A DNA stretch of 64,000 nt, taken from positions 186,001 through 250,000 of the forward strand of contig CANRGH010000001.1 in assembly GCA_947630135.1 (NCBI GenBank), in the 5' to 3' direction. The DNA is from an uncultured Monoglobus sp. GTDB taxonomy: Bacteria; Bacillota; Clostridia; Monoglobales; Monoglobaceae. The notes beneath the pieces were generated by a model. It saw only the letters and a list, made by a program, of their open reading frames with translations. It had not been told where the DNA came from and made no database searches. Positions 6,852 through 15,654 of this stretch are shown here, piece after piece. Made by a program: the position numbers and the translations under genes. The stretch's first letter is position 1; the number at the start of each line of letters is the position of its first letter.

Positions 6852-7164
6852 ATATTTTGATCTTCTCCGCGTTTACGTTTTCAATAAAATACGGCGTGCG
6901 CTGTTTTGTGCTCTGCTGTTCCAAGGTATGCGAAGTGACAAGATCAATATTTTTTCCGATGCTGTCACAAAGGTCATTGTATAAAGCTCCCATATCAAAC
7001 ATACCGCGGATCTTGGAGCCTGTTCTGTCAATAAGAATATCGACATCACTGCTGTCCGTGGCCTCGTTCCGGGCATATGAGCCGAAAACATACACGGCGT
7101 TTAGGTTATACTTTTTTGCCACCGGCGCGACGCATTTTTTTAACTCGTCAACCGTCAATACCAT
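6844..7164 (-). CDS. mntA: MntA-like minimal nucleotidyltransferase antitoxin
   Basis: 106 residues, with the complete nucleotidyltransferase motif GSx10DxD (GSYARNEATDSSDVD, Gly28-Ser29, Asp40, Asp42). This is the MntA half of a HepT/MntA (type VII) toxin-antitoxin system, which neutralises HepT by AMPylation. GGAGGTG lies 7 nt before the ATG. A TATAAT on the minus strand at 7193-7198 may give it its own promoter inside the end of the upstream gene; no terminator separates the two. Confidence 0.9.
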   Translation of the reverse strand: MVLTVDELKKCVAPVAKKYNLNAVYVFGSYARNEATDSSDVDILIDRTGSKIRGMFDMGALYNDLCDSIGKNIDLVTSHTLEQQSTKQRTPYFIENVNAEKIKIYE

Positions 7165-7204
7165 TACAGTGCACCTCCTTATCTATCCGAATATTATATA
7201 CCCT

Positions 7205-8413
7205 TTATTCCTCATCTTTATGCTTGCCGAAATGTATGTGGTGCTTATGCTTTTTCGGGGGCGGTTCTTCTTCGCGGGGCGGGCTGGGGATACCTGCCTT
7301 GGCCTCGCGGTATTCCATAAAGTCGATAATTATGCTGCGTCCGAGCGCCGCAATCGGCACCGCCAGGAAAATTCCGATCGTTCCGCAGAGACCGCCGCCC
7401 ACGAACACCGCGAATATGACCCACAGCGGCTTTACCTGAAGCGAACCCGCGAACAGCTTTGGCTGGATAAGGTTCGCGTCGAGCTGCTGAACGACTATCA
7501 TTGAGATGACCGCCACGATCGCCAGAGTCAGCGAGCCGGTGAACACGGTGATAACGCCGATCGCCGCGGTGGCTATGATCGCGCCGAAATACGGGATCAG
7601 GTTGAACACGCCCAGCATAAGGCCGAGCAGAGGCGCGTATTCGACGCCCTCGACCGTCAGAACCAAAAATCCGAGCACAAAGATTATTACCGCGTCGACC
7701 AGCATGCAATAGATATACTTATTGGCGAACTCGTTTATGCGGCGCAGATATTTTACCACAAACGCGCGGGTCCTGTCCTTGAATATGTCCCGCGACAGGC
7801 GCGCCAGCCCGCGTTTTATGTTCGAGCGGTCAAGCAGCATGTAGATCGAGACGATCAGCCCCATGAACACATGCACAACGCCCGAGCCGAAGTTTATGAC
7901 GCCCTGGGCGTAGCGGTTCATATTGGCGAGGTCTAAAAATTTTAAAAGCTGCTGAACAGAAAAATACTCGTTCTCGAACAATTGCGACAGCGTGTTCTCA
8001 CCGAGCGTGATGCCCAGTTTAAGAGAGTTGAACCAGTCCACAAACTCGTCTATAAGCCCGGGCAGGTTGTTATAGAACTCGATCAGGTTCGACACGATAG
8101 CGGGCACGATCGCCACAAGCACCAAAGCGATAAGCAGAATAAACGCCGCGTAGATCGTCACGACCGCGATGGGGCGGCGGTGATCCCTGAGCCAGGCGTT
8201 GCCGCGCTTTTCCAGAAATCTTTCAATAAAGCGGCAGGGCGCCACCAGTATGTACGCTATGACAAATCCGATTATAAACGGCCGCACCAGCGTCACCAAA
8301 CTGCCCAGCCACTTGAAGATCGTTCCGATATTGTCAAACGTTTTGTAAACCGCGATGACCGCCACCGCGAACACAAACAACCCCAAATATTTAGATACGT
8401 CTTTCCATTTCAT
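7205..8413 (-). CDS. AI-2E transporter family membrane protein
   Basis: 402 residues from the ATG at 8413, chosen because AAGGGGGA lies just upstream; the frame stays open to 8545 but those codons fall in repeat DNA. It has about seven membrane helices and the family pattern (FVIAYILVAPCRFIERF near the N-terminus, LVLTVEGVEYAPLLGLMLG, FNLIPYFGAIIAT, IVVQQLDANLIQPKLF). Length is as usual for PF01594. The family was named for autoinducer-2 export, but members also move Na+/H+ and most are uncharacterised. The C-terminal tail is Pro/Lys/His-rich. Confidence 0.88.
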   Translation of the reverse strand: MKWKDVSKYLGLFVFAVAVIAVYKTFDNIGTIFKWLGSLVTLVRPFIIGFVIAYILVAPCRFIERFLEKRGNAWLRDHRRPIAVVTIYAAFILLIALVLVAIVPAIVSNLIEFYNNLPGLIDEFVDWFNSLKLGITLGENTLSQLFENEYFSVQQLLKFLDLANMNRYAQGVINFGSGVVHVFMGLIVSIYMLLDRSNIKRGLARLSRDIFKDRTRAFVVKYLRRINEFANKYIYCMLVDAVIIFVLGFLVLTVEGVEYAPLLGLMLGVFNLIPYFGAIIATAAIGVITVFTGSLTLAIVAVISMIVVQQLDANLIQPKLFAGSLQVKPLWVIFAVFVGGGLCGTIGIFLAVPIAALGRSIIIDFMEYREAKAGIPSPPREEEPPPKKHKHHIHFGKHKDEE

Positions 8414-8779
8414 AATATGATTCCCCCTTAGTCGCTTCGCGGTGTAGGGCAGGCTGCGGCCGAAGCCGCGAAGCGGGTTCGTGACACCATAATTTTCCAT
8501 TTTATCGGATAAGCGAGGCCACAAATCATTAACATGAGCGGACATGAGCCCACATGCCGCCGGCCGGATGTGGGCATCCGGCCCTACAAAATTATGTTAT
8601 CATATTTCCTACAATTTATGTTATCATATTTTTCCAAATTAGTAAATACCGAATTTTTAATTCGGAGCGGAAAATTTGCGCTTTTTTCGACATTTTTACA
8701 AAGCTTCGGCCCCTTTTAAAGGCGCGAAAAAATCCGCGAAAAAATTTTCAAATTTTTTGCAAATTTTTTATAAAAACAT
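8414..8779. repeat. Intergenic repeats upstream of PFOR
   Basis: No gene is visible here. There is an inverted repeat GCTTCGCGG/CCGCGAAGC (8434-8442, 8466-8474), a hairpin GGCCGGATG-TGGG-CATCCGGCC (8562-8583) related to the one at 5483-5509 (shared ATGTGGGCAT core and GCCCTACA end), and a direct repeat of TTATGTTATCATATTT (8592-8607 and 8616-8631), each copy preceded by CCTACAA. The rest is AT-rich sequence leading into the PFOR promoter. Confidence 0.65.
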
Positions 8780-8808
8780 TTGAAATTCGCAAAAAGTTAT
8801 GTTATACT
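8780..8808 (+). promoter_or_regulatory. PFOR promoter
   Basis: TTGAAA (8780-8785) and TATACT (8803-8808) have 17 bp between them. The roughly 100-nt leader contains a hairpin (8825-8833 with 8846-8855) and ends in AAAGGAGG before the ATG. Confidence 0.7.
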
Positions 8809-8918
8809 CATTAAGGGATATAATGCGCCTCGGGTCTTGCTGTGTCCGAGAGCGCAAAATACCCGTAAAATTCACAAAAAATAACAATATATTATAATCC
8901 CAAAGGAGGACAAAAACA

Positions 8919-11900
8919 ATGGCTAAATTTAAGACCATGGATGGTAACTGCGCTGCCGCTCACGTTGCATACGCGTTTACGGAAGTTGCGGCTATCTATC
9001 CCATCACGCCTTCCTCGCCGATGGCCGAGTACGTTGACGAGTGGAGCGCGCAGGGCCAAAAGAACATTTTTGGCGAGACAGTAGAACTGGTTGAGATGCA
9101 GTCCGAAGCCGGCGCCGCGGGCGCCGTTCACGGTTCGCTTCAGGCGGGCGCTCTGACCACAACATTCACAGCATCACAGGGTCTGCTTCTTATGATCCCG
9201 AACATGTACAAGATCGCCGGCGAGCTTCTGCCGACAGTCTTCCATGTAAGCGCGAGAGCTATCGCGGCTCACGCTCTTAACATCTTCGGCGACCATCAGG
9301 ACGTTATGGCCTGCCGTCAGACGGGCTTCGCAATGCTGGCTTCGGGCAGCGTTCAGGAGGTTATGGATCTGGGCGGCGTTGCTCATCTGGCCGCTATCAA
9401 GGGCAGAGTTCCCTTCCTGCACTTCTTCGACGGCTTCAGAACCTCTCACGAGATCCAGAAGATCGAGGTTATGGACTATGAGGACCTCAAAAAGCTGGTT
9501 GACTGGGACGCTGTAAAGGCGTTCAAGGACAACGCTCTGAACCCCGAGCACCCCGTGCTCAGAGGTACCGCGCAGAACGGCGATATCTACTTCCAGGGCA
9601 GAGAAGCCTCGAACAAGTTCTATGACGACATTCCCGACATCGTTAACGAGTACATGCAGGAGATCTCCAAGATCACAGGCAGAGACTACAAGCCCTTCAA
9701 CTACTACGGCGCGCCCGACGCGACCAAGGTTATCATCGCTATGGGCAGCGTTTGCCAGGCGGCTGAGGAGACCGTTGACTATCTGACAGCCAAGGGCGAG
9801 AAGGTCGGCGTTCTGAACGTTCACCTTTACAGACCTTTCTCGGCCAAGTATTTCTTCGACGCTATCCCCGAGACGGTTGAGAAGATCGCGGTTCTCGACA
9901 GAACAAAGGAGCCCGGCTCACTGGGCGAGCCTCTGTTCCTCGACATCTGCAACGTTTACAAAGACTGCAAGAACGCTCCCAAGATCGTCGGCGGACGCTA
10001 TGGTCTGGGTTCAAAGGACACCACGCCCACACAGCTCGTTGCGGTATTTGACAATCTGGACGCAGACGAGCCCAAGACAAACTTCACGATCGGTATCGTG
10101 GACGACGTTACAGGCCTGTCGCTGCCTCTCGGCGAGACAGTTAACTGCGCGCCCGAAGGCACCACGCGCTGCAAGTTCTGGGGCTTCGGAAGCGACGGTA
10201 CTGTCGGCGCCAACAAGGACGCCATCAAGATCATCGGCGACAACACCGATCTCTATGCTCAGGCGTACTTTGATTACGACTCCAAGAAGTCGGGCGGTGT
10301 AACAATGTCTCACTTGAGATTCGGCAAAAAGCCCATCAAGTCCACATATCTGCTTGACGAGGCCGATTACATAGCCTGCCACAAGCCCGCGTATGTTCAT
10401 CAGTATGACATACTCGAGGGTCTCCGCGAGGGCGGAACATTCCTGCTTAACTGCGTATGGTCGGACGAGGAGCTCGACAAGAACCTGCCCGCCAACGTTA
10501 AGAAGTATATCGCCGAGAAGAACATCAACTTCTACACGATCAACGCCGTTGACGTTGCTGTAAAAGTAGGCCTCGGCCCCACAAGAATAAACATGGTTAC
10601 TCAGAGCGCGTTCTTCAAGCTCTCGAACGTTATCCCGTTTGACGAGGCTGTCGGCTACATCAAGGCGGCTATCAAGCACACCTACGGCAGAAAGGGCGAC
10701 GAGATCGTTAAAATGAACTGCGACGCGGTTGACGGCGCTATCGACGCTCTGCACAAGGTTGACGTTCCCGCTTCATGGAAAGACGCGACAGACGCTCCCG
10801 CGGCTGACGCCGGCAGACCCGAGTTCGTTACAAAGGTTGTTGATCCGGTTAACGCTCAGCGCGGCAACAAGCTGCCCGTAAGCACATTCGCGGGCCGCGA
10901 GGACGGAACATTCGAGACAGGCACATCACGCTATGAGAAGCGCGGCGTGGCCGTTCTGGTTCCCGAGTGGGATGTTACGAAGTGTATCCAGTGTAACCAG
11001 TGCTCGGCGGTATGTCCGCACGCTGCTATCCGTCCCGTTCTGCTCACAGACGAAGAGGCGGCCGCGGCTCCGGAAGGATTTGCCACAAAGCCCGCTATGG
11101 GTCCCGAGCTCAAGGGTCTCAAGTTCAGAATGCAGGTATCTCCGCTTGACTGCTTAGGCTGCGGAGTATGCGCAAACGTTTGCCCGGAGAAGGTACACGC
11201 TCTCGACATGAAGCCTATCGACGACGTTCTGGCCAAGGGCGAAGCCGCCAACTGGGATTACGGAATGTCCGTTCCCAACAAGGCGAACCTGGTTGACAAG
11301 ACAAAGAGCATCAAGAACTCTCAGTTCGCAATGCCTTATCTCGAGTTCTCGGGCGCATGCGCAGGCTGCGGCGAGACACCCTATATCAAGCTGATCACTC
11401 AGCTGTTCGGCGACAGAATGATTGTTGCCAACGCTACCGGATGTACTTCTATCTGGGGCGGCTCGGCTCCCTCGATGCCTTACTGCAAGGACGAGAACGG
11501 CAGAGGTCCCGCATGGGCCAACTCGCTGTTTGAGGACAACGCGGAGTACGGTCTCGGTATGGTTGTTGCCAACAAGAAGATCAGAGAGACTCTGGCAAAC
11601 AGAATGAACGAGGCTATGGACGCTGTTGATCCCAAGCTGGCCGACGCCTTCAAGGCATGGATCGCCGGCAAGGACGACACCGAGGCTTCAAAGGCCGCCG
11701 CTAAGGATATCGAAGCGCTGATAAAAGACGCCGACATGTCCAATCCCGCGATCAAGGATATCGCTGACAGAACCGACTTCCTGGTTAAGCGTTCGCAGTG
11801 GGTATTCGGCGGAGACGGTTGGGCTTACGACATCGGTTACGGCGGACTTGACCACGTTATCGCTGCCGATATGGACATCAACCTGTTCGTTGTTGACACA

Positions 11901-12452
11901 GAGGTTTACTCCAACACCGGCGGTCAGGCTTCAAAGGCCACACCCACAGCCGCTATCGCCCAGTTCGCGGCTTCCGGTAAGAGAGTTAAGAAAAAGGATC
12001 TCGGCATGATCGCCACGACCTACGGCTATGTATACGTTGCTCAGATAGCTCTGGGCGCCAACATGCAGCAGGCTCTGACGGCTATCAAAGAGGCCGAGGC
12101 TTATCCCGGACCGTCACTGGTAATCGCCTACGCTCCGTGTATCAACCACGGTATCAAGGCCCGCGGCGGCATGGGCAACTCGATTGCCGAGGAGAAGAAG
12201 GCAGTAGACGCCGGTTACTGGCATCTGTGGAGATACAATCCGCAGGCTCCCGAGGGCACAAATCCGTTCACGCTCGACTCCAAGCCGCCTCAGGGCAGCA
12301 TCCAGGAGTTCATGAAGGGCGAGAACAGATACCTGCAGCTCCTCAGAGCTTTCCCGGACGAGGCTCCCGGACTGTTCGACAAGGCCGAAAAAGACCTTAC
12401 CGACAGATACAAGACCTATCTCAGAAAGGCCGCGGAGGATTACTCCGAATAA
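8919..12452 (+). CDS. nifJ: Pyruvate:ferredoxin (flavodoxin) oxidoreductase
   Basis: 1177 residues, the full single-chain PFOR. The N-terminal pyrimidine domain carries YPITPSSPMAEYVDEW. Two ferredoxin-type [4Fe-4S] sites are CIQCNQCSAVC (near 689) and CLGCGVCANVC (near 745). A third cluster is held by GACAGCGE (near 814). The thiamine-diphosphate domain has GDGWAYDIGYGG and DTEVYSNTGGQ (from about 965). The enzyme oxidises pyruvate to acetyl-CoA and CO2 and reduces ferredoxin, the entry point of clostridial fermentation. The AAGGAGG ribosome site and restricted codon choice (few rare codons) suggest very high expression. It is monocistronic. Confidence 0.98.
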   Translation: MAKFKTMDGNCAAAHVAYAFTEVAAIYPITPSSPMAEYVDEWSAQGQKNIFGETVELVEMQSEAGAAGAVHGSLQAGALTTTFTASQGLLLMIPNMYKIAGELLPTVFHVSARAIAAHALNIFGDHQDVMACRQTGFAMLASGSVQEVMDLGGVAHLAAIKGRVPFLHFFDGFRTSHEIQKIEVMDYEDLKKLVDWDAVKAFKDNALNPEHPVLRGTAQNGDIYFQGREASNKFYDDIPDIVNEYMQEISKITGRDYKPFNYYGAPDATKVIIAMGSVCQAAEETVDYLTAKGEKVGVLNVHLYRPFSAKYFFDAIPETVEKIAVLDRTKEPGSLGEPLFLDICNVYKDCKNAPKIVGGRYGLGSKDTTPTQLVAVFDNLDADEPKTNFTIGIVDDVTGLSLPLGETVNCAPEGTTRCKFWGFGSDGTVGANKDAIKIIGDNTDLYAQAYFDYDSKKSGGVTMSHLRFGKKPIKSTYLLDEADYIACHKPAYVHQYDILEGLREGGTFLLNCVWSDEELDKNLPANVKKYIAEKNINFYTINAVDVAVKVGLGPTRINMVTQSAFFKLSNVIPFDEAVGYIKAAIKHTYGRKGDEIVKMNCDAVDGAIDALHKVDVPASWKDATDAPAADAGRPEFVTKVVDPVNAQRGNKLPVSTFAGREDGTFETGTSRYEKRGVAVLVPEWDVTKCIQCNQCSAVCPHAAIRPVLLTDEEAAAAPEGFATKPAMGPELKGLKFRMQVSPLDCLGCGVCANVCPEKVHALDMKPIDDVLAKGEAANWDYGMSVPNKANLVDKTKSIKNSQFAMPYLEFSGACAGCGETPYIKLITQLFGDRMIVANATGCTSIWGGSAPSMPYCKDENGRGPAWANSLFEDNAEYGLGMVVANKKIRETLANRMNEAMDAVDPKLADAFKAWIAGKDDTEASKAAAKDIEALIKDADMSNPAIKDIADRTDFLVKRSQWVFGGDGWAYDIGYGGLDHVIAADMDINLFVVDTEVYSNTGGQASKATPTAAIAQFAASGKRVKKKDLGMIATTYGYVYVAQIALGANMQQALTAIKEAEAYPGPSLVIAYAPCINHGIKARGGMGNSIAEEKKAVDAGYWHLWRYNPQAPEGTNPFTLDSKPPQGSIQEFMKGENRYLQLLRAFPDEAPGLFDKAEKDLTDRYKTYLRKAAEDYSE

Positions 12453-12462
12453 TGCAAAACTC

Positions 12463-12489
12463 AAGGGCTGCCTCCGGGCAGCCCTTTTT
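12463..12489 (+). terminator. PFOR terminator
   Basis: AAGGGCTGCC-TCCG-GGCAGCCCTTTTTG forms a strong stem-loop with a T tract. It also abuts the convergent gene at 12491. Confidence 0.9.
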
Positions 12490-12490
12490 G

Positions 12491-13927
12491 TTAACTGTAA
12501 TACTTTTGGTTTTTGCTCTTCGGCTTGTCGGGGATCGTCATTTTAAGTTTTCCCCGATCAACCAACGGGCGTATCGTCATTTTCATAAGATACGCTATGG
12601 ATATCATACCCTTAAAACGCTGTTCAAGCTCGGCGCGACTCCGCGGCGTTTTACAAAATTCAAGCGCCTCTGCCGCAAAAGGAATGTTGCCGTCCGCTTC
12701 ATCAACAGGAGCCTCGACTCTGTTATACAAGGTCGCCCTGAAAACGCCGCGGTCATTCTCAAAAAACGGCTCGGGCAGCTTAAACTCCTTCATAGCGTTC
12801 CTGATAGTAGGTATGCCGCTGAAACGGTTCTCTGTCTGCTCCATGACCTCCATAGCATTGGCTATCGCGGGATTTCTGGTGTCGGCAGACACCTCGCCAA
12901 GCCTGTCTAAAGTCATTCTTCCGTACAATCCGCCCGGGTTTTCGATCATAAACCTGTCGCTGTACATTTCTATCACGATCGGCGAGTTTTCGGTGTGAAT
13001 ACTGTAATCCCTGTGGATCAGCGCGTTCAAAATAAGCTCCCTGAGCGCGACAACGGGATACTCGGTTCTGTCGGCCCGCTTTCCCGTGTTCGGGTCGATT
13101 ATCGTGCGCGTTTTCATATTTCTGCGCACAAAGCTCATTGCCGCGTCAAGCATTTGAGGAATGTTTCCCTCAAGCCTCGCGTTGTCAATGAACCGCTCGC
13201 CTACCGGGCCCGACGCGCTTTTTTGAGTCCCCGGCACAACCACCGCGGTGATCGAAAGCTGCGGAAAAAACGCCTGAGGATAATCACAAAACAGCATTAT
13301 CGCCGCAAGCGTGGGCTTTTCGGAAACCTCGAAACTTTGCAGCCGCATCAGCTTTTTTATCGGAAGATTCGCCAGATTGGGCTTTTTTTCTTTCAAAATC
13401 GTCATATATCTGTCGAACGACTCTGACTCAAAATCTTCTTCCTCAGCGTTAAAGTCAGTCCGAAGCTCGTCGCGGATCGACCTTTTAAACGCCTCATAGC
13501 TGTAAACCTCATACTCGCTCATTTTGCGGTCGCCGTCGCCCACGCGGATATACGAGCCTTTCATGCGCCCCACTCCGCCGTAAAAGCACGGCTTGTCAAA
13601 ATTGTCTATCTCCTGTATCTCGGCGCAGATGACAAGCTTGTCGCCAAACCTCGCCGTAGTGCAGAGAGGGCGAACCGGAGGTACCATCTGAAGGCTCTGC
13701 TCCATTATTTTTTTCTGCAGATCATCTCCGTTATACACTCCGCAGATCTCATAGTTTTCGTCGATCCCGAAAACAATTTTTCCGCCGCCGGACTGATTGG
13801 AAAACGCCGACAACGTATCAATTATTTTGGGGCATCCCTCTTTTGCCGCTTTAACTTCTAAATAATTATTCTCGCATTTTTGCTTTAAAATTTCGGCAAC
13901 TAATTCCTTTAATTCTTTTTCAAGCAT
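12491..13927 (-). CDS. AlbA_2 (Schlafen-like) and HATPase domain protein, putative transcriptional regulator
   Basis: 478 residues. Residues 15-135 match the AlbA_2/Schlafen-type domain (LEVKAAKEGCPKIIDTLSAF, GGGKIVFGIDEN). Residues 285-380 match the GHKL-type ATPase domain of the COG2865 family (LRELILNALIHRDYS, FMIENPGGLYGRMTLDRLG). The C-terminal 90 residues look like a winged helix. The family is often annotated as 'RecG-like helicase' but has no helicase motifs; roles suggested are transcription control or defence. ATG 13927 follows a GGGGGTGAT ribosome site and a consensus promoter, with an unusual repeat array just upstream. Confidence 0.85.
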   Translation of the reverse strand: MLEKELKELVAEILKQKCENNYLEVKAAKEGCPKIIDTLSAFSNQSGGGKIVFGIDENYEICGVYNGDDLQKKIMEQSLQMVPPVRPLCTTARFGDKLVICAEIQEIDNFDKPCFYGGVGRMKGSYIRVGDGDRKMSEYEVYSYEAFKRSIRDELRTDFNAEEEDFESESFDRYMTILKEKKPNLANLPIKKLMRLQSFEVSEKPTLAAIMLFCDYPQAFFPQLSITAVVVPGTQKSASGPVGERFIDNARLEGNIPQMLDAAMSFVRRNMKTRTIIDPNTGKRADRTEYPVVALRELILNALIHRDYSIHTENSPIVIEMYSDRFMIENPGGLYGRMTLDRLGEVSADTRNPAIANAMEVMEQTENRFSGIPTIRNAMKEFKLPEPFFENDRGVFRATLYNRVEAPVDEADGNIPFAAEALEFCKTPRSRAELEQRFKGMISIAYLMKMTIRPLVDRGKLKMTIPDKPKSKNQKYYS

Positions 13928-13952
13928 CGAATCACCCCCTGTTTTTTATTTT

Positions 13953-13981
13953 ATTATACATATTTTAGACGAAAAAGTCAA
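13953..13981 (-). promoter_or_regulatory. Consensus promoter of the AlbA_2 gene
   Basis: On the minus strand TTGACT (13981-13976) and TATAAT (13958-13953) have 17 bp between them. The -35 box lies 7 bp from the repeat array. Confidence 0.8.
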
Positions 13982-13987
13982 GAAATA

Positions 13988-14123
13988 TTCTTCTAATTTT
14001 CTTCTAAATTCTTCTAATTTAAGGTTTTTTCTTTTAGTTTTCTTCTAAACTTGGATTTTTTCTTTTAAATTCACCTAATTTTATGATTTTTCTTCTAATT
14101 TTCTTCTAAATTCTTTTAAATTT
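13988..14123 (-). repeat. Helically phased array of TTCTTCTAAWTT repeats
   Basis: Plus-strand copies of TTCTTCTAAWTT or close variants start at 13988, 13999, 14009, 14029, 14040, 14060, 14070, 14090, 14101 and 14111. All offsets are near-multiples of 10.25 bp, one DNA turn. The three skipped registers (near 14019, 14050, 14081) hold degenerate GG/GA plus T-run units, giving a 3-1-2-1-2-1-3 pattern and a super-period near 30.5 bp. On the minus strand the array occupies roughly -42 to -177 of the AlbA_2 gene. Likely roles are a multi-site operator or a curved UP-like element. Confidence 0.85.
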
Positions 14124-14134
14124 CAGGCAGCAAG

Positions 14135-14160
14135 AAGGCGCGCCGAGGGGCGCGCCTTTT
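14135..14160 (-). terminator. GC-rich hairpin behind the flavodiiron gene
   Basis: AAGGCGCGCC-GAGG-GGCGCGCCTT is a perfect 10-bp stem just past the stop of the flavodiiron gene on the minus strand. The U tract on that strand is weak, so termination efficiency is uncertain. Confidence 0.6.
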
Positions 14161-14169
14161 CGGTTGTTT

Positions 14170-15339
14170 TTATTTTACCAGCGCGTCGGCGAGAGCGTTC
14201 AGCGCTTCGACCGTCTCGGGCTTCATTGAGGATTTAACGGTGACGATCGGCTCGATTATCTCGATGCCGCTCAGCTTTTCCATTGCCTCTTTGATCTTTT
14301 TGCCCGCGGACGGCGCCCATGTGCCGTTCTCGATTATGCCGACCTTTCTGTTTCTGTAAGTCTTGGCGGTAAGGTGGCCGATAAATTCCTCGGCGGGAGT
14401 GAATATTCCGCCGTCATATGTGGGCGACGCGATAACCAAACGGTCATAGCGGAACGCGTCCTCGACGCACTCGGCCCAGTCGTCGCGCGCCAGATCGGCG
14501 ATCGAAACCTTTTCCGCGCCCTTCTCGCGCAGCAGCTCAGCCAGCTTTTCGGCAGCCTTTTTGGTGTTGCCGTAGATCGAGGCGTAGGCGATAAACACGC
14601 CGCGGCTCTCGGGCTCATATTTGCTCCATGTGTCATAGAGGCCGATATAATGGCCGAGGTCCTCTTTAAGGATCGGGCCGTGAAGCGGGCAGATGATCCT
14701 GATGTCCAGCGCTGCGGCCTTTTTAAGCAGAGCCTGAACCTGCGCGCCGTACTTTCCGACAATGTTGAAGTAATAGCGGCGGGCCTCGCAGTCCCAATCC
14801 TCGTCGGTGTCAAGCGCGCCGAATTTTCCGAAGCCGTCGGCGGCGAACAGTATCTTCTCGCTGCTTTCATAGCTCACCATGACCTCGGGCCAGTGAACCA
14901 TTGGCGCCATAACGAACGTCAGCGTATGCGAGCCAAGCGAGAGCGTGTCGCCTTCCTTGACCTCAACCGTTCTGCCGCTCAGATCAATATCAAAGAACTG
15001 ATCGATCATAACAAATGTTCTGGCGTTGCCGACGATCTTCATCTCGGGATATTTTTCGGCGGCCGCATTGATGCTCGCCGAGTGGTCGGGCTCCATGTGC
15101 TGAACCACGAGATAGTCGGGCGTTTTGCCGCCGAGCACCTCGTCAAGGTTTTTGAGCCACTCATCGCAGGCGCGGATGTCGACCGTGTCCATGACCGCTG
15201 TTTTTTCGTCCATAATAACATAGGAATTATAAGCGACGCCGTTGGGGATGATGTACTGGCCCTCGAACAGATCAAGATCATAGTCCTGAACGCCGACATA
15301 CTTTACCGCGTCGGTTACAACAATATCACTGTATTTCAT
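14170..15339 (-). CDS. Flavodiiron protein (FprA-type O2/NO reductase)
   Basis: 389 residues. The N-terminal metallo-beta-lactamase-like domain has the diiron ligands: HMEPDH (His81, Glu83, Asp85, His86), His149 (MVHWPE), Asp168 (AADGFG) and His220 (PLHGP). The C-terminal flavodoxin domain begins about residue 248 (VFIAYASIYGNTKKAA). Such enzymes reduce O2 to water or NO to N2O with electrons from rubredoxin or NADH-linked carriers and protect anaerobes. GGAGGTG precedes ATG 15339. The gene is divergent from dnaN and probably single. Confidence 0.95.
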   Translation of the reverse strand: MKYSDIVVTDAVKYVGVQDYDLDLFEGQYIIPNGVAYNSYVIMDEKTAVMDTVDIRACDEWLKNLDEVLGGKTPDYLVVQHMEPDHSASINAAAEKYPEMKIVGNARTFVMIDQFFDIDLSGRTVEVKEGDTLSLGSHTLTFVMAPMVHWPEVMVSYESSEKILFAADGFGKFGALDTDEDWDCEARRYYFNIVGKYGAQVQALLKKAAALDIRIICPLHGPILKEDLGHYIGLYDTWSKYEPESRGVFIAYASIYGNTKKAAEKLAELLREKGAEKVSIADLARDDWAECVEDAFRYDRLVIASPTYDGGIFTPAEEFIGHLTAKTYRNRKVGIIENGTWAPSAGKKIKEAMEKLSGIEIIEPIVTVKSSMKPETVEALNALADALVK

Positions 15340-15573
15340 ATTTACACCTCCAAAATTTTCTTTTATTATTATACCATTAATTTTTCATACGTCAACATAT
15401 TTTTTTAAAAATTCCACGATCCCGCGGCCCGAAAACCACGTGTCGGATTTGAATTCGCGGGCCCCGCGCGGCCCTTAAAACGCGGGGGCAATTTGTATAA
15501 AAAAATCTTAAAAAACAACGTATTTTCGGCACTTTTAAGGCTTTAAAAAAGTTGCGAAAATTTCAAAAAACTG
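15340..15573. other. Divergent intergenic region between the flavodiiron gene and dnaN
   Basis: No gene is visible. The first part is AT-rich, the middle (15415-15490) is a GC-rich block with several CGCGG/CCGCG palindromic pieces, and the rest is AT-rich with A/T runs leading into the dnaN promoter. I found no TTATCCACA-type DnaA boxes, so there is no support for oriC here. Confidence 0.5.
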
Positions 15574-15602
15574 TTGATTTGGAATTTTCGTTATGTTATA
15601 AT
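15574..15602 (+). promoter_or_regulatory. dnaN promoter
   Basis: TTGATT (15574-15579) and TATAAT (15597-15602) have a 17-bp spacer, about 50 nt before the ATG. Confidence 0.8.
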
Positions 15603-15654
15603 TATTATAGTGTGAATTAAACGCTTAATCTTTAAAATCGAAAGGAAAAAAGCT

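Noticed and set aside
8414-8545. N-terminal extension of the AI-2E family protein
   Set aside because: It overlaps intergenic repeat DNA; ATG 8413 has AAGGGGGA in front and begins the normal family N-terminus.
13988-14123. CRISPR array
   Set aside because: Units are 10-11 bp with no spacers and no cas genes are present.
14374-15408. 344-codon frame antisense to the flavodiiron gene
   Set aside because: It is a shadow of GC-rich codons; the opposite strand encodes a complete conserved enzyme.
15340-15654. Replication origin
   Set aside because: It sits next to dnaN, but there are no DnaA boxes and no dnaA.
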